From Micromonospora peucetia (lineage in GTDB: Bacteria; Actinomycetota; Actinomycetes; Mycobacteriales; Micromonosporaceae): a DNA stretch of 64,000 bases. The notes beneath the pieces are model-generated. The model saw only the letters and a list, made by a program, of their open reading frames with translations, did no database searches and was not told the origin of the DNA. The translations under genes and the position numbers were made by a program. Shown here piece after piece: positions 36,301-50,300 of the stretch. The stretch covers positions 6,076,001-6,140,000 of the forward strand of contig NZ_FMIC01000002.1 in the NCBI RefSeq assembly GCF_900091625.1, given 5' to 3'. Numbering within the stretch: position 1 is the stretch's first letter; each line of letters starts with the position of its first letter.

Positions 36301-39300
36301 GTCGACCGGCAGACCGATGGCGTGCGCAGTCGCCAGGCTCGTCAGCAACCGCGTCGCATCGTCGTCGCCCCGGCGCAGGCTGCCCAACGTGTACCCGGTG
36401 ACCCCGGCATCGTCCAGGATCGCCGTCACCGGCATCGTCAACACCGGATGCGGAGAGACCTCCACGAACGTGGTGTGCCCGGCGGCGACGGCCACGCGGA
36501 CGGCGGCGTCGAACTGGACGGTCTGCCGCAGGTTGTCGTACCAGTAGTCCGCGCCCATGACGGCGGGGTCGACCCAGTCCCCCGTCAGCGTCGAGACGAG
36601 CCGGGTGTGCCCCGGCTGCGGGGTCACGTCGGCCAGGTCGGCGCGGAGTTGCTCGGCGACCTCCTGCACCGCCGGCGAGTGCGACGCGTAGTCCACCGGG
36701 ATCAGACGCGCCCGGACACCCTCGGCCTGACATGCCTCGACCAGATCGGCCACCGGCTGCGGCGGACCCGACACCACCACGATGGAAGGCCCGTTCACGG
36801 CTGCGACACCCACACCGGGGAAGCCGCCCAGACGCTCGGTGACCGCGTCGACGGACAGGTCGACCGACGCCATCGTCCCGGAACCCCGCAGCACGGTCAG
36901 CGCCCGCGACCGCAACGCGACCGCCTTCGCCGCGTCGTCCAGGGACAGGATCCCCGCCACACACGCGGCACCGATCTCACCCTGCGAATGACCGATCACC
37001 GCCGCCGGAGTCACCCCGGCCTGCTGCCAGACCGCCACCAAGGCGACACCCACGGCCCACAGCACCGGCTGCACCACCTCGACCCGATCCAGCCACGACT
37101 CGTCCTCGCCGGTCAACACCGACACCAGATCCACGTCCAGATACGGAGCCAGAGCCCGCTGACACTCGGCCAACCGCACGTCGAACACCGGGCTCCGACC
37201 CACCAGACCGGCCGCCATCCGCGCCGACTGGGCACCCTGGCCCGGGAACACGAACACCGGACCCGCACCATGACCAGCGACCGCGCCCGTGACGAGACCG
37301 CCCGCCGGCGCACCAGCCGCCAGAGCGTCCAGCCCCGCCAGCAGGTCGTCCACGTCGGCGCCGACAACCGCAGCCCGCTGGTCGAACACCGACCGCGTCG
37401 TCGCCAGGGACCAACCCACCGCCACCGGATCCACGTCACCGTGCTTGCGCAGGAACTCCGCCAGGCGGGCCGCCTGACCGGCGACGGCGCCCTTCGACCG
37501 CGCCGACACCGACCACACCGCGACATCCGACGCCACCAGAGGCGGACCCGGCACGGCCGGAGCGACGACCTCCACCGGCTCGTCGGCCTGCTCGATGATC
37601 ACGTGGGCGTTGGTGCCGGAGATACCGAACGACGACACCGCCGCCCGACGCGGCCGGTCCACCGCCGGCCACGGGCGGGACTCCGTCGCCAACTCGACCG
37701 CGCCCGACGTCCAGTCGATGTGCGGGGACGGCTCCTCCACGTGCAGCGTCGCCGGCACGACCCCGTGCCGCATCGCCTGCACCATCTTGATCACACCCGC
37801 CACGCCCGCGGCGGCCTGCGCGTGCCCGATGTTCGACTTGATCGAGCCGAGCAGCAACGGCTCGCGACCGTCGCGGCCCTGACCGTAGGTGGCCAGCAAC
37901 GCCTGCGCCTCGATCGGGTCGCCCAGCGTCGTGCCGGTACCGTGCGCCTCCACGACGTCCACGTCGGCCGTGGACAACCGCGCCGACGCCAACGCCTGCC
38001 GGATCACCCGCTGCTGCGACGGACCGTTGGGCGCCGTCAGGCCGTTCGAGGCGCCGTCGGAGTTGACCGCCGAGCCGCGTACCACGGCGAGGACCGTGCG
38101 GCCCTGCCTGCGGGCGTCGGAGAGCCGCTGCACGAGCAGCATGCCGACGCCCTCCGACCAGCCGGTGCCGTCGGCGGACGCGGCGAACGACTTGCACCGG
38201 CCGTCGGCGGCGAGGCCGCGCTGCCGGGAGAACTCGACGAACGCCGTCGGGGTGGCCATCACCATCACGCCACCGGCGAGGGCCATGTCGCACTCGCCAC
38301 GCCGCAGCGCCTGGCCGGCCCAGTGCAGCGCGACGAGGGAGGACGAGCAGGCCGTGTCCAGCGACACCGCCGGCCCCTCCAGCCCGAACGTGTACGCCAC
38401 CCGTCCCGAGATGACGCTGCTGGTCATCCCGGTCAGCATGTATCCCTCGGCGGCCTCCGGCGAGTACGCGAGCAGCGAGCCGTAGTCCTGGCCGCTGGTG
38501 CCGACGAAGACGCCGGTGCTGCTGCCCCGTACGGCGGCCGGGTCGATGCCCGCGGACTCGAAGGACTCCCAGGTGGTCTCCAGCAGCAGCCGCTGCTGCG
38601 GGTCCATGGCCAGGGCCTCGCGGGGCGAGATGCCGAAGAAGCCGGGATCGAACCGGTCGACGCCGTCGAGGAAGCCGCCACCCCGGGCGTAGAAGGTGCC
38701 GCTGGCATCGGGGTCGGGGCTGTAGAGGCTGTCGAGATCCCAGCCACGGTCGGTCGGTAGGTCGGTGATCGCGTCGACGCCGTCGACCACCAGCCGCCAC
38801 AGGTCGTCGGGGGACCACACCCCGCCGGGCAGCCGACAGGCCATACCGATGATCGCGAGGGGCTCGTCGTCGCCGACCGGCCCGGTGGTGGTCGTGGGCC
38901 GCACGGGGACCGGGGTGCCGGCGATCTCCGTACCCAGGAAGGCTGCCAGGTCGTGCGGGCTCGGGTAGTCGAAGACGAGGGTGGCCGGCAGCCGCATCCC
39001 GAACGCGTTGTTGAGCCGGTTGCGCATCTCGACGGCGGTGAGCGAGTCGAAGCCGAACTCGCTGAACGCCCGGCGCGGCTCGATGGCCGCCGGGTCGGGA
39101 TAGCCGAGCACGGCGGCGGCCTGGCCCCGGACGATCTCGACGAGCGCGGCGGCCCGTTCGGTGTCGCCGAGCCCGGCGAGCTGCTGCACCAGCGACGCGC
39201 CGGTGGTGGCCGCGGCGGCGCGGGCGGGCGTGCGGATCAGCGCCCGGTACAGCGGCGGGACGCTGCCGCCGGCGAACTGCACCTTCATCGCGGCGAGGTC

Positions 39301-42300
39301 CAGCCGGGCCGGGACGAGCGCGGCGTCGGTGCTGCGGCAGGCCGCGTCGAAGAGGGCGAGCCCCTCCTCGGCCTCCATGGCCGCGACGCCCGAGCGGGAG
39401 ATCCGGTTGAGGTGGACGTCGTCCAGCTCGGTGGTCATGCCGCTGCGGTCTGCCCAGAGACCCCAGGCGAGGGTGAGCGCGGCGAGGCCGCGCGCCTTGC
39501 GGTGCTGGGCCAGCCCGTCGAGGAACGCGTTCGCGGCGGCGTAGTTGCCCTGGCCCGGGCCGCCCGCGGTGGCGGCGAGTGAGGAGTACGAGACGAACGC
39601 CTTCAGGTCGAGCCCGGCGGTCAGCTCGTGCAGGTTCCAGGCGGCGTCGACCTTGGGCCGCAACACGCCGTCCATCCGCTCGGGAGTGAGCGAGGAGATG
39701 ACCCCGTCGTCACGGACACCGGCGGCGTGGATAACGGCGGTGAGCGGGTGCTCCGCCGGGATACCGGCCAGCAGGTCGGCCACGGCGGTCCGGTCGGCCA
39801 CGTCGCAGGCGGCGACGGTGACGCTCACGCCGAGCGCCTCCAACTCTGCGCAGAGCTCCGCGACGCCCCCGGCCGCCCGGCCGCGCCGGCTGGTGAGGAT
39901 CAGGTGCCGGACGCCGTGCACGGTCACCAGGTGCCGGCTCATCAGCTGGCCGAGGGTGCCGGTGGCGCCGGTGATCAGGACGGTGCCCTCCCCGTCGAAC
40001 GGGGCGGACAGCGGCTCGGTCACGGCCGGGACCCGGGTGAGCCGGGCGCCGGCGGCGACGCCGGAGCGGATCACGACCTGCGGTTCGTCCGTCGCGACGG
40101 CCGGGACGAGCGCGGCGGCGGCGCCGGCCACGTCGTCGACGTCGACCAGCACGAACCGGTCGGGATTCTCCGACTGGGCGGAGCGGAGCAGGCCGATCAC
40201 GGCGGCGCCGGCCAGGTCGGTCAGGTCGGTGTCCCGGTCGGTGGCGACCGCGCCCCGGGTCAGCACGACCAGCCGGGAGGCCGCGTAGCGGTCGTCGGCG
40301 AGGAACTGCTGGAGCACGGCGAGCGCCCGGTGGGTCACCGCGGCGACGACCTGGGGCACCTCCGCCGACTCGGGCGGGTCGAGGAAGGGCACGACCAGCA
40401 CGCCGGGTGCGTCCGTACCGTCGTCCATCGCCGTGGCCAGGGCGGTCAGGTCGGGGTACGCCGCCACGGCCGTACCGGTGACCGCGACCGCGTCGGTGAG
40501 CGCCGCCGCGTCGCCGACGACCGCCCAGTCGACGGTCGACGGGCCGGCGGGCAGGGCGAGCGGGGCCCACTCGACCCGGAACAGCGACTCGGTGCCGCCG
40601 CCCCCGGCGGTCCGGAGCTGGTCGGCGGAGACCGGCCGCAGGACGAGGGAGCCGACGGAGATGATCGGCGCGCCGGTGACGTCGGCGAGCAGCAGCGAGA
40701 TGCTGTCGGTGCCGGTGTGCGAGACCCGGACCCGGGCCGCTGCGGCCCCGGCGCCGTGCAGGGCGACGTCGTTCCAGGAGAACGGCAGCCGCCCGTACCC
40801 GGGAGGCATGTCCGCCCCGGACGGCTCCCCGGCCGGCGTGGTCAGGCCGAGGGTGTGCAGCGCCGCGTCGAGCAACGCCGGGTGCAGGCCGTACCCGCCG
40901 GCCTCGGCAGCGGGGGCCTCCGGCAGCGCCAGTTCGGCGAAGAGGTCGTCGCCGCGCCGCCAGGCGGAACGCAGCGCGATGAACGACGGGCCGTAGTCGT
41001 AGCCCTGCGCGGCGAGGTTCAGGTACAGGTCGTCGGTGCCGACCTCGGTCGCGCCCGGCGGCGGCCAGGCGGTCAGATCGGACCAGCCGGTGGGACCGCT
41101 CGGCCCGGCGGGGCCGCCGGCCAGCACACCGCTGGCGTTGCGGGTCCAGGCCCGCTCGTCGGCGCCCTCGGCCGGCTCGCCGTCCTGGGCGGAGTGCAGC
41201 GACACGGACCGGCAGCCGGTTTCGTCCGCCGGACCGATCCAGAGCTGGATGTCCACGCCCCCGGTCTCCGGCAGGATCAGCGGCGATTCCAGGGTGAGTT
41301 CGCGGACGTGGTCCGCGCCGACGTGCGCACCGGCCTGGAGGGCGAGTTCGACGAAGCCCGTGCCGGGCAGCAGTACGGTGTCGAAGACGACGTGGTCGGA
41401 GATCCACGGATGGGTACGCCGGGCCAGCCGGCCGGTGAACAGGAAGCCCTCGGCGTGCGCGACGCCGACGGCGGCCCCGAGCAGGGGGTGTCGCGCGGGC
41501 CGCAGGCCGACCGCGGTGACGTCGCCGGTCCACCCGGCCCCCGCCTCGGGCCAGTAGCGCTGGTGCTGGAACGCGTACGTGGGCAGGTCGACCCGGCTGG
41601 CACCGGTGTCGGCGAACCACGGCTGCCAGGTCACCGGCACCCCGTGGACATGCAGCTCGGCCAGCGCGGCCAGCAGTGCCTGCGGCTCGGGTCGGTCCTT
41701 GCGCTGCACGGCGACGGCGAGCACCCCGTCGGCGTCCGGCAGGATGTCCGCCGTCATCGCGGTCAGTACGCTGCGCGGCCCGACCTCCAGGAACGTGTCG
41801 ACCCCGGCGGCCTTCAGCGCGGCGACCCCGTCGGCGTACCGGACGGCCTCGCGGACGTGCCGCACCCAGTAGTCGACGGTGCGGATCTCGTCGGCGTCGG
41901 CGAGCATGCCGGTCACGTTCGACACCACCGGCAGCGACGGCGCGGCGAGGGTCAACCCGTCCAGGACCACCCGGAATTCGGCGAGCATCGGCTCCATCAG
42001 CGGGCTGTGGAAGGCGTGGCTGACCGTGAGCCGGCGGGTACGCGCGCCCCGGTCCCGCCAGAGCCGCTCGACCTCGTCCAGAGCCGCCACGTCGCCGGAG
42101 ACGACCACCGAGGTCGGCCCGTTCACCGCGGCGATCCCGACCCGGTCAGCCTGGCCGGCAAGTGTGGCCGACACGTCGGCCTCGGCAGCCGCGACGGCCA
42201 GCATCCCGCCCCCGGCCGGCAGCGCCTGCATCAGCCGGCCCCGCGCCGCCACCAGCGTGGCCGCGTCTGCCAGCGACAGCACCCCGGCCACGTGCGCGGC

Positions 42301-44298
42301 GGTGACCTCACCGATCGAGTGGCCGCCCACGAACTCCGGCACCACACCGAACGACTCGACCAGACGGAACAGCGCCACCTCGACCGCGAACAGACCGGCC
42401 TGGGTGAACACCGTCTGGTCCAGCAACTCGGCCTCGACCGAGCCCGGCGCGGCGAACAGCACCTCGCGCAGCGGACGGGGCAGCACTGGGTCGAGCTGCG
42501 CGCACACCTCGTCGAGCGCGGCGGCGAAGACGGGGAACTCGCCGTACAGCTCCCGGCCCATGCCGGCGCGCTGCGCGCCCTGACCCGAGAAGAGCACCGC
42601 CAGCGAACCCCGACCGCTGGCCTGGCCCGTGACCACCGCGCCCGACGGTTCCCCGGCGGCGAGGGCCCGCAGCCCGGCGAGCAGCTCGTCTCGGCCGGTA
42701 GCCGACACCACGGCCCGGTGCTCCAGGGTGGACCGGGAGGTGACCGACGAGAAGGCCACGTCCAGCGGACGCAGGGTCTCCTCGGCGGCCAGCCGGGCCG
42801 CCCAGCGACCCGCCTGCGCGGCGAGAGCGGCGGCGTCACGGGCCGACACCGGCACCGGCACGACCGGCCGCTCGACCACCGGCGCGGCGTCGGCCGACGC
42901 GGGCTGTTGGGGCGCCGGGGCCTGTTCCAGGATGGTGTGCGCGTTGGTGCCGGAAACCCCGAACGAGGAAACCGCCGAGCGGCGCGGCCGGCCCGCCGCC
43001 GGCCACGGTGTCGCCTCGGTCACCAGCGAGACCTCGCCGGCCGACCAGTCGACCTCGGGGGTCGGCTCGTCGACGTGCAGGGTCGGCGGCACGACGCCGT
43101 GCCGCATCGCCATCACCATCTTGATCACACCGGCCACCCCGGCGGCGGCCTGGGCATGACCGATGTTCGACTTCACCGAACCCAGCAGCAACGGCGCCGA
43201 GTCACCCCGGTCCTGCCCGTACGTGGCCAGCAACGCCTGCGCCTCGATCGGGTCGCCGAGCCGGGTGCCGGTGCCGTGCGCCTCCACCACGTCCACGCCG
43301 CCGGCGGCGAGGCCGGCGTTGGCCAGGGCCTGCTGGATCACCCGCTGCTGTGACGGCCCGTTCGGGGCGCTCAGACCGTTGGACGCGCCGTCCTGGTTCA
43401 CCGCGCTGCCCCGCACCACGGCGAGGATCGGGTGGCCGTTGCGCTGCGCGTCCGAGAGCCGTTCCAGCACCAGGACGCCGACCCCCTCGGACCAGCCGGT
43501 CCCGTCGGCGGCGGCGGCGAACGCCTTGCACCGGCCGTCGGCGGCGAGGCCGCGCTGCCGGGAGAACTCGACGAAGGCCGCCGGGCTGCACATCGCGGTA
43601 ACCCCGGCGACGATGGCCAGGGTGCACTCCCGCTGCCGCAGCGCCTGCCCGGCGAGGTGCAGGGCGACCAGGGAGGACGAGCAGGCGGTGTCGATGGTGA
43701 CCGCCGGTCCCTCCAGCCCGAAGGTGTAGGCGATCCGGCCGGAGACGACGCTGCCGGCGTTGCCGGTCATCAGGTGCCCCTCCAGGCCCTGCGCGGCACC
43801 CATCAGCACCGTGCCGTAGTCCTGGCCGGTGCTGCCGGCGAAGACGCCGGTGCGGCTGCCGCGCAGCGAGTGCGGGTCGATGCCGGCCCGTTCGAGGGCC
43901 TCCCACGAGGTCTCCAACAGCCAGCGCTGCTGCGGGTCCATCGCCAGCGCCTCCCGGGGGGAGATCGCGAAGAAGCCCGGATCGAAGTCGGCCAGGTCGT
44001 GGACGAAGCCACCCTGCCGCGTGTACGACGTGCCGGACTGCTCCGGGTCGCTGTCGTAGAGCGACCCGAGGTCCCAGCCACGGTCCTCGGGGAAGTCGGA
44101 GACCACGTCCCGACCGGACGCGACGACCTCCCACAGGTCCTCCGGCGAGCGCACCCCGCCGGGGAAGCGGCAGCTCATGGAGACGATGGCGACCGGTTCC
44201 TGTTCACCGGCCTCCACCTCGCGCAGGCGCTGCCGCACCTGGTGCAGGTCAGCGGTGACCCGCTTGAGGTAGTCGAGAAGCTTCGCCTCGTCAGCCAT
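33337..44298 (-). CDS. Type I PKS C, two modules: KS-AT-DH-KR-ACP twice
   Basis: The protein has 3653 residues. Module 1 has KS (Cys206), AT with Ser661 and HAFH from 761 (malonyl), DH with His969 and Asp1144, KR with TGATGTLG and Tyr1586, and ACP Ser1752. Module 2 has KS (Cys1984), AT with Ser2438 and YASH from 2537 (methylmalonyl), DH with His2743 and Asp2917, KR with TGGTGVLG and Tyr3361 plus LDD, and ACP Ser3532. Both DH motifs read HxxxDxxxxP rather than HxxxGxxxxP, but the His and DxxxH/Q residues are present. KR1 has RDD in place of LDD. Two adjacent DH modules predict a conjugated diene with one methyl (C10-C13 by colinear count). The docking helix is [18 protein letters not shown] and the C-terminus ends [13 protein letters not shown]. 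Confidence 0.95.
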   Translation of the reverse strand: MADEAKLLDYLKRVTADLHQVRQRLREVEAGEQEPVAIVSMSCRFPGGVRSPEDLWEVVASGRDVVSDFPEDRGWDLGSLYDSDPEQSGTSYTRQGGFVHDLADFDPGFFAISPREALAMDPQQRWLLETSWEALERAGIDPHSLRGSRTGVFAGSTGQDYGTVLMGAAQGLEGHLMTGNAGSVVSGRIAYTFGLEGPAVTIDTACSSSLVALHLAGQALRQRECTLAIVAGVTAMCSPAAFVEFSRQRGLAADGRCKAFAAAADGTGWSEGVGVLVLERLSDAQRNGHPILAVVRGSAVNQDGASNGLSAPNGPSQQRVIQQALANAGLAAGGVDVVEAHGTGTRLGDPIEAQALLATYGQDRGDSAPLLLGSVKSNIGHAQAAAGVAGVIKMVMAMRHGVVPPTLHVDEPTPEVDWSAGEVSLVTEATPWPAAGRPRRSAVSSFGVSGTNAHTILEQAPAPQQPASADAAPVVERPVVPVPVSARDAAALAAQAGRWAARLAAEETLRPLDVAFSSVTSRSTLEHRAVVSATGRDELLAGLRALAAGEPSGAVVTGQASGRGSLAVLFSGQGAQRAGMGRELYGEFPVFAAALDEVCAQLDPVLPRPLREVLFAAPGSVEAELLDQTVFTQAGLFAVEVALFRLVESFGVVPEFVGGHSIGEVTAAHVAGVLSLADAATLVAARGRLMQALPAGGGMLAVAAAEADVSATLAGQADRVGIAAVNGPTSVVVSGDVAALDEVERLWRDRGARTRRLTVSHAFHSPLMEPMLAEFRVVLDGLTLAAPSLPVVSNVTGMLADADEIRTVDYWVRHVREAVRYADGVAALKAAGVDTFLEVGPRSVLTAMTADILPDADGVLAVAVQRKDRPEPQALLAALAELHVHGVPVTWQPWFADTGASRVDLPTYAFQHQRYWPEAGAGWTGDVTAVGLRPARHPLLGAAVGVAHAEGFLFTGRLARRTHPWISDHVVFDTVLLPGTGFVELALQAGAHVGADHVRELTLESPLILPETGGVDIQLWIGPADETGCRSVSLHSAQDGEPAEGADERAWTRNASGVLAGGPAGPSGPTGWSDLTAWPPPGATEVGTDDLYLNLAAQGYDYGPSFIALRSAWRRGDDLFAELALPEAPAAEAGGYGLHPALLDAALHTLGLTTPAGEPSGADMPPGYGRLPFSWNDVALHGAGAAAARVRVSHTGTDSISLLLADVTGAPIISVGSLVLRPVSADQLRTAGGGGTESLFRVEWAPLALPAGPSTVDWAVVGDAAALTDAVAVTGTAVAAYPDLTALATAMDDGTDAPGVLVVPFLDPPESAEVPQVVAAVTHRALAVLQQFLADDRYAASRLVVLTRGAVATDRDTDLTDLAGAAVIGLLRSAQSENPDRFVLVDVDDVAGAAAALVPAVATDEPQVVIRSGVAAGARLTRVPAVTEPLSAPFDGEGTVLITGATGTLGQLMSRHLVTVHGVRHLILTSRRGRAAGGVAELCAELEALGVSVTVAACDVADRTAVADLLAGIPAEHPLTAVIHAAGVRDDGVISSLTPERMDGVLRPKVDAAWNLHELTAGLDLKAFVSYSSLAATAGGPGQGNYAAANAFLDGLAQHRKARGLAALTLAWGLWADRSGMTTELDDVHLNRISRSGVAAMEAEEGLALFDAACRSTDAALVPARLDLAAMKVQFAGGSVPPLYRALIRTPARAAAATTGASLVQQLAGLGDTERAAALVEIVRGQAAAVLGYPDPAAIEPRRAFSEFGFDSLTAVEMRNRLNNAFGMRLPATLVFDYPSPHDLAAFLGTEIAGTPVPVRPTTTTGPVGDDEPLAIIGMACRLPGGVWSPDDLWRLVVDGVDAITDLPTDRGWDLDSLYSPDPDASGTFYARGGGFLDGVDRFDPGFFGISPREALAMDPQQRLLLETTWESFESAGIDPAAVRGSSTGVFVGTSGQDYGSLLAYSPEAAEGYMLTGMTSSVISGRVAYTFGLEGPAVSLDTACSSSLVALHWAGQALRRGECDMALAGGVMVMATPTAFVEFSRQRGLAADGRCKSFAASADGTGWSEGVGMLLVQRLSDARRQGRTVLAVVRGSAVNSDGASNGLTAPNGPSQQRVIRQALASARLSTADVDVVEAHGTGTTLGDPIEAQALLATYGQGRDGREPLLLGSIKSNIGHAQAAAGVAGVIKMVQAMRHGVVPATLHVEEPSPHIDWTSGAVELATESRPWPAVDRPRRAAVSSFGISGTNAHVIIEQADEPVEVVAPAVPGPPLVASDVAVWSVSARSKGAVAGQAARLAEFLRKHGDVDPVAVGWSLATTRSVFDQRAAVVGADVDDLLAGLDALAAGAPAGGLVTGAVAGHGAGPVFVFPGQGAQSARMAAGLVGRSPVFDVRLAECQRALAPYLDVDLVSVLTGEDESWLDRVEVVQPVLWAVGVALVAVWQQAGVTPAAVIGHSQGEIGAACVAGILSLDDAAKAVALRSRALTVLRGSGTMASVDLSVDAVTERLGGFPGVGVAAVNGPSIVVVSGPPQPVADLVEACQAEGVRARLIPVDYASHSPAVQEVAEQLRADLADVTPQPGHTRLVSTLTGDWVDPAVMGADYWYDNLRQTVQFDAAVRVAVAAGHTTFVEVSPHPVLTMPVTAILDDAGVTGYTLGSLRRGDDDATRLLTSLATAHAIGLPVDLTTVLAGTDTVTLPTYAFDHQRYWVDPPVHRAHDVSSAGLQDAGHPLLSATLTFPDSERMVFTGRLSVRTHPWLGEHRVMDNILLPGTAFVELATYAGEQAGCPTVEELTLLAPLVLPELGALQVQLMVGDRDDDGRRAVQLYSRPYRDGSDEILADVAWTCHATGLLGPEPAGGTAPAFDLGVWPPPGATRVEADDFYAGIEATVFGYGPAFRGLRAAWTRDDEVFAEVELPTDHHAEAGRFGVHPALLDGALQAMSIGGFLGRMGDGADATVPRLPFAWTGVSLLAAGATALRVRVAAAGEVGVSFQVADATGAPVLHVDSLIMRRVAGDSLGAARSGRHESLFQVDWPVLPVPTGPVPAATRWVVLGDDLALSAACEAAGARVRTDVDLDSLGDLLTGGESTPEAVIVPVGGVGDPTDPALAGQARATTHRTLAALRTWLADDRFAESRLVLVTRDAVAAGEQQLVNLRQAPVWGLLRTAQLEHPGRCQLVDLDDTTDSTSALAAAIASGEPQLAVRAGQVRTPRLGRVPAGVEPLPGGIDPDGTVLVTGGTGVLGRILARHLATTHGVRHLLLAGRRGAAAEGIGDLVTELAGTGTEVTVAACDAADPDALSALLAGVPAEHPLTAVVHAAGVLDDGVLESMTPERVDAVAVPKIDAAWHLHRLTAHLDLAAFVLFSSAAATLGSAGQSNYAASNAFLDALAAHRRARGLAGISLAWGLWEQASGMTGHLGDDDVRRMAEQGAAGLATEQALNLFDAAWRLDAAAVVPMRLDVATLRAQAEAGTLASMLRALVRAPQRRSADATGARGGGVQLGQRLAGLAGPERLKVVLDVVRANIAAVLGHAGADAVDPNRLFTDLGFDSLTAVDLRNRLNGLSGLRLPATLVFDYPTPTALAEKLTSEIAADAAPSTQPLFQGIDTVESLLTAIPLDPAARARFTARMQDLLAKASDLAAGPAVEPDRPDLDSASDDEIFDFISKEFGIS

Positions 44299-44345
44299 GG
44301 ACCGCGCACTCCTTGTGTTGACCCGTCGTCGCAGCAGCGATCACG

Positions 44346-47300
44346 TCAGGACATCCCCAGCTCGCGGTCGATGAAGTCGAAGACCTCATCCGGCGTCGCG
44401 TCCTGGAGCTTCTCGGCGACGGTGTCGCCGTCCGCCGGCGCGTCGGCCTCGTTGAGGGAGGCCAGCAGCGCCCGCAGCCGCTCAGTGATCCGAATTCGGG
44501 CGCTCCGGTCCGGCGCGGAACCGGAGAGCGCCGCCTCCAACCTGTCCAGCTCGCCGAAGACCGGCGCGACCCCGACCACCCCGCCGTCGACGATCGCGGC
44601 CCGTACGTACTCGGCCAGCCCGGCGGCGGTCGGGTAGTCGAAGACCACCGTGGCGGGCAGCCGGACACCGGTCGCCGCGGTGAGCCGGTTGCGCAGCTCC
44701 ACGGCGGTCAGCGAGTCGAAGCCGAGTTCCCGGAACGCCCGGTCCGGCTCCACGGCGTCCATCGAGGCGTGTCCGAGCACGGCGGCGGCCTGTGCGCGTA
44801 CCAGCTCCAGCAGGGTCCTGCGCCGTTCGGCGTCGGTCTGCCCGGCGAGCAGGGCGGCCAGGGACTCCGCGGAGACGCCGGTGTCCTCGGCCCGCTCGGC
44901 GGCGGCCCGCCTCGCCTCGGCCACGCCTGCGATGAGCGGGCTGGGCCGGACCGCGACGAACCCGGGCACGTACCGGGCCCAGTCGATGCCGGCCACCATC
45001 GTCGCCGGCTCGCCCCGCGCGACGCACTGCGCGAGCGCCGTGAGCGCGGGCCCGGTGTCGAGGCGGGCCACGCCGGTACGACGGCGGCGCTCCTCCACGG
45101 CCGGGTCGGTGGCGGCCATCCCGCCGGCCGCCCAGGGCCCCCAGGCGACCGAGGTGGCCGGCAGCCCCTGCCGGTGCCGCTGCTCGGCGAGGGCGTCGAG
45201 GTAGGCGTTGGCAGCGGCGTAGCTGCCCTGACCGGCGGCGCCGAGCTGGCCGGCCAGCGCGGAGAACAGCACGAACGCGCGCAGTTCCCGCCCGACGGTC
45301 AGCTCGTGCAGGTGCAGGGCGCCGAGCACCTTGGGTCGCAGGACGGTGGCGAGCCGGTCGGCGGTGAGCCCGTCGAGCACCCCGTCCTCCAGCACGCCGG
45401 CCGCGTGCACCACGCTGGTCAGCGGCGCGTCGGCGGGTACCTCGTCGAACAGCTTGGCCAGCGCCGCCCGGTCGGCCACGTCGCAGGCCGCGACGGTCAC
45501 CCGGGTGCCCGCCCCGGTCAGCTCCCGGACCAGCTCGGTGGCGCCGGGGGCGTCCGCGCCGCGACGACTGACCAGCATCAGGTGCTCGGCGCCCCGGGCG
45601 GCCAGCCAGCGGGCCACCTCCGCGCCGAGTGCGCCGGTGCCGCCGGTGACCAGCGTCGTGCCCGGGTAGCCGGCCTCGTCGGTGGCCGCCTCACCGCCGG
45701 GCGCCCGTACGAGCCGGCGCACCAGGATGGTGGTGCCGTCGACCGCGAGCTGATCCTCGCAGTCGAGGCCGGCGAGCGCGGCGCAGAGCAGATCCCAGCC
45801 GTGGTCGTCGAGGGTGGCGGGGACGTCGACCAGGCCGCCCCACCGCTCGGGGTGTTCCAGGGCCACGACCCGACCGAGGCCCCAGAGCAGCGACTGCTCC
45901 GGTCGACCGGGCGTCGTGCCCCGGGTGGTGCCGGCGGCCCCCCGGGTGACGCACCACAGCGGTGCGGCCACGTCGAGGTCGCCGAGCGCCTGGATCAGCG
46001 CCAGCGACCGGGCGAGGAAGGGCGGCACCGGCTGGGTGTCGTCGACCGCGCCGTCGGCGAGGGCGAGCAGTGACAGCACCCCGTCCGCCGGGGGCCGTCC
46101 GCCGTCGGCGGTGTGGGTGGCGCTGATCAGGTGCTCGGCGAGGGCGGCCCGGTCGGTCAGATCCTCCGGCAGCAGCACCAGTCGGACGTCGGCGCCCCGG
46201 CGGGCCAGCTCGTTGACGGCGGCTTCGCCCTCCTCCGGGTGCCGCTCGTCGGCGACGACCCACCAGGCGCCGGGGAGGAAGCTGACCGGGGTCCCGGTGT
46301 ACGGCTGCCAGACGCTGCGGTAGCTGAGGTCGTCCAGGGTGGACCGCTGCCGCTGCTGTCGCCGCCAGGAGGCGAGCACCGGCAGGGCCGCGCCCAGCCG
46401 TTCCAGCGATTCTGTCGCGTCCTGCGCGGTGAGTTCCGCGAGCGCGGCCAGGTCCTCCCCTTCGACAGCCGCCCAGAACGCGGAGTCGACGCCGCTCGGG
46501 GTCTCCTCGGCGCCGCCCTGCCCGGTCGTCGCGGTCGGCCAGAACCGGTCCCGGTCGAAGGCGTACGTGGGCAGTGCGACCGGGTCGGTCCCGGCGAGGA
46601 CCGTCGTGAGGTCGACGGGCAGGCCGATGGTGTGGGCGGTGGCAAGGTTGGTCAGCAGCCGCGTCGCATCGTCGTCGCCCCGGCGCAGGCTGCCCAACGT
46701 GTACCCGGTGACCCCGGCATCGTCCAGGATCGCCGTCACCGGCATCGTCAGCACCGGGTGCGGGCTGATCTCCACGAACGTGGTGTGCCCGGCGGCGACC
46801 GCGACCCGGACGGCGGCGTCGAACCGCACCGTCTGCCGCAGGTTGTCGTACCAGTACGCCGCACCCATCGACATCGGCTCGACCCAGTCACCGGTCAGCG
46901 TGGAGACCAGTCGGGTGTGACCAGCCTGCGGGGTGACGTCGGCCAGGTCCGTGCGGAGCTGCTCGGCCACCTGCTCGACGGCCGCCGAGTGCGAGGCGTA
47001 GTCCACCGGAATCAGGCGCGCCCGAATGCCGTCGGCCTGACACGCCTCCACCAGGTCGGCGACGGGCTGCGGCGGACCGGACACCACCACGGTCGACGGG
47101 CCGTTGACCGCCGCCACCCCGACACCCGGGAACGCGGCCAGCCGCTCCGTCACGGCGTCGGCGGACAGGTCGACCGACGCCATCGTCCCGGTACCCCGCA
47201 GCACGGTCAGCGCCCGCGACCGCAACGCGACCGCCTTCGCCGCGTCGTCCAGGGACAGGATCCCCGCCACACACGCGGCACCGATCTCACCCTGCGAGTG

Positions 47301-50300
47301 ACCGATCACCGCCTGCGGCACAACTCCGGCGTGCTGCCAGACAGCGGCCAGCGCGACACCCACGGCCCACAGGACCGGCTGCACGACCTCGACCCGCTCC
47401 AGCCACGACTCGTCATCGCCGGTCAACACCGACACCAGATCCACGTCCAGATACGACGCCAGAGCCCGCTGGCACTCGGCCAGCCGCACGTCGAACACCG
47501 GGCTCCGACCCACCAGACCGGCCGCCATCCGCGCCGACTGGGCACCCTGACCCGGGAACACGAACACCGGACCCGCGCCTGTGCCGGAGACGGTGCCCGT
47601 GACGAGATTGCCCGTCGGCAGACCGGCCGCCAGGGCGTCCAGCCCGGCCAGGAACTCGCCCACGTCCGAGCCGACCACGGCGGCCCGCTGGTCGAACGTC
47701 GACCGGGTGCTGGCGAGGGACCAGGCCACGGCGGCCGGGTCCAGATCCTCGTACCGTCGGACGTGACGGGCCAGCCGGGCGGCCTGACCGGCGAGGGCCG
47801 CCCGGGACCGCGCGGACACCGGCCAGAGCACGGCACCCGAGGCCACCAGCCCCGGGCCCCGGTCCGTGCCGGCCTCGGCGTCGGGCTCCGCGCTCTCGGC
47901 GGACGGCTCCTCGGCCAACTCGATGATGACGTGCGCGTTGGTGCCGCTGATGCCGAACGACGACACCGCCGCCCGGCGGGGGCGGTCGACCGTCGGCCAG
48001 AGCCGGGACTCCGTCGCCAACTCCACCGCGCCGGACGTCCAGTCGATGTGCGGGGACGGCTCGTCCACGTGCAGCGTCGCCGGGACCACGCCCGCCCGCA
48101 TCGCCAGCACCATCTTGATCAGGCCGGCGACTCCGGCAGCGGCCTGGGTGTGGCCGATGTTCGACTTCACCGACCCGAGCAGCAGCGGCTCGTGCCCATC
48201 GCGGTCCTGCCCGTAGGTGGCGAGCAGCGCCTGCGCCTCGATCGGATCACCGAGCGTGGTGCCCGTACCGTGCGCCTCCACCACGTCCACGTCGGCCGTG
48301 GACAGCCCGGCCGACGCCAACGCCTGCCGGATCACCCGCTGCTGCGACGGACCGTTCGGCGCCGTCAGGCCGTTCGACGCACCATCCTGGTTGATCGCCG
48401 ATCCGCGCACCACCGCCAGCACCTCGTGACCGTTACGGCGGGCATCCGACAGCCGCTCCACCAGCAACACACCGACGCCCTCACCCCAGCCCGTACCATC
48501 CGCACCCGCCGCGAACGCCTTGCACCGCCCGTCCGCCGCCAACCCCCGCTGGCGCGAGAACTCCACGAACAGTCCCGGCGTCGCCATCACCGTCACACCA
48601 CCGGCGAAGGCCAGGTCGCACTCGCCACGCCGCAGCGACTGCACCGCCAGGTGCAACGCCACCAACGACGACGAACACGCCGTGTCCACCGACACCGCCG
48701 GCCCCTCCAACCCCAACGCGTACGCCACCCGACCCGACACCACACTCGCGGCGTTGCCCGTGCCCGCGAACCCCTCCACGTCATCCCCTGCCACCATCAA
48801 CAGGGCCCCATAGTCCTGACCATTCGTGCCCACGAACACCCCTGTTCGCGAACCCCGCAAGCCCCCCGGATCAACCCCTGCCCGCTCCAACGCCTCCCAC
48901 GAGACCTCCAACATCAACCGCTGCTGGGGATCCATCGCCAGAGCCTCACGCGGCGAAATACCGAAGAAACCGGCATCAAACTCCGCCGCCTCGTAGAGGA
49001 AGGCGCCGCTGCGGACGTAGGAGGTACCGGTGGAATAGGGGTCGGGGTCGTAGAGCCGCTCGACGTCCCAACCTCGATCACCGGGTAGGTCGGACACCGC
49101 GTCGCGGCCGGCGTGCAGCATCTGCCAGAACCGCTCGGGGTCGTTCGCCCCGCCGGGGAAGCGGCAGGACATGGCGACGATGGCCACCGGCTCGTCGTCA
49201 CCGAGCGTCACCGGGGCGGTCTGCACCGCGACGGCGGCCCCGCCGCCCAACTCCTCGTGCAGGTGCCGGGCGAGCGCGGTCGACGACGGGTAGTCGAAGA
49301 CCAGGGTCACCGGCAGCCGCAGCCCGGTGGCGGTGGCGAGCCGGTTGCGCAGCTCCACCGCGGTCACCGAGTCGAAGCCGAGGTCCCGGAACGCGTGGTT
49401 CGGGTCGACGGCCTGGCCGTCGGCGTACTTGAGGACCGTCGCCGCCTGGTCGCGGACCAGGTCGAGCAGTGCCTGCTGGCGCTCGACGGCGCTCATCCGG
49501 GTGAACCCGGCGGCCGGGCCGGACTCGTCGGTCTCCTTCGCCTCGGTCAGGCCCTTGGTGGCCCGCAACCGCTGCGCCTGCGGGATCTCGGAGATCAGCG
49601 GCCCTGGCCGGGTGGCGGTGAACGCGACGAAGAACCGGTCCCAGGCGATGTTCGAGATGGTCAGGAACGTCTCGTCGTGCTCGACGGCCTGGTGCAGGGC
49701 CGCGACGGCGAGCCGCGGCGACATCTCGGGCGCGCCGTGGCGGTGCAGCATCTGGCCGAACTCGCCGTCGGCCATGCCGCCGCCACCCCAGGCGCCCCAG
49801 CCGATCGAGGTGGCGGGCAGGCCGAGGGCACGCCGGTGCTCGGCGAGGGCGTTGAGGAACGCGTTGCCGGGGGCGTAGTTGCCCACGCCGGAGCTGCCGA
49901 CGGTGCCGGCCATCGACGAGAACAGGATGAACGCGTCGAGGTCCATCTCGCGGGTCAGCTCGTGCAGGTTCAGCGCGGTCGTGACCTTCGCGCCGAGCGC
50001 GTAGTCGACCTGGTCCAGGGTCAACGAGTTGATCACCGAGTCGTCGAGCACGGCGGCGGTGTGCACGACGGTGGTCAACGGATGCTCGGACGGCAGGTCG
50101 GCGAGGACGGCGGCGAGCGCCGACCGGTCGGCGGCGTCGCAGGCGGCGACGGTCACCCGGGCACCCAGCCCCACCAGCTCGGCCTCGAGGTCGGCGATGC
50201 CGTCGGCCTGCCGGCCGCGCCGGCTGACCAGCACCAGGTGCGCGGCGCCGTTGGCGGCCAGCCAGCGGGCCATGTGCCCGCCGAGCGCGCCGGTGCCACC

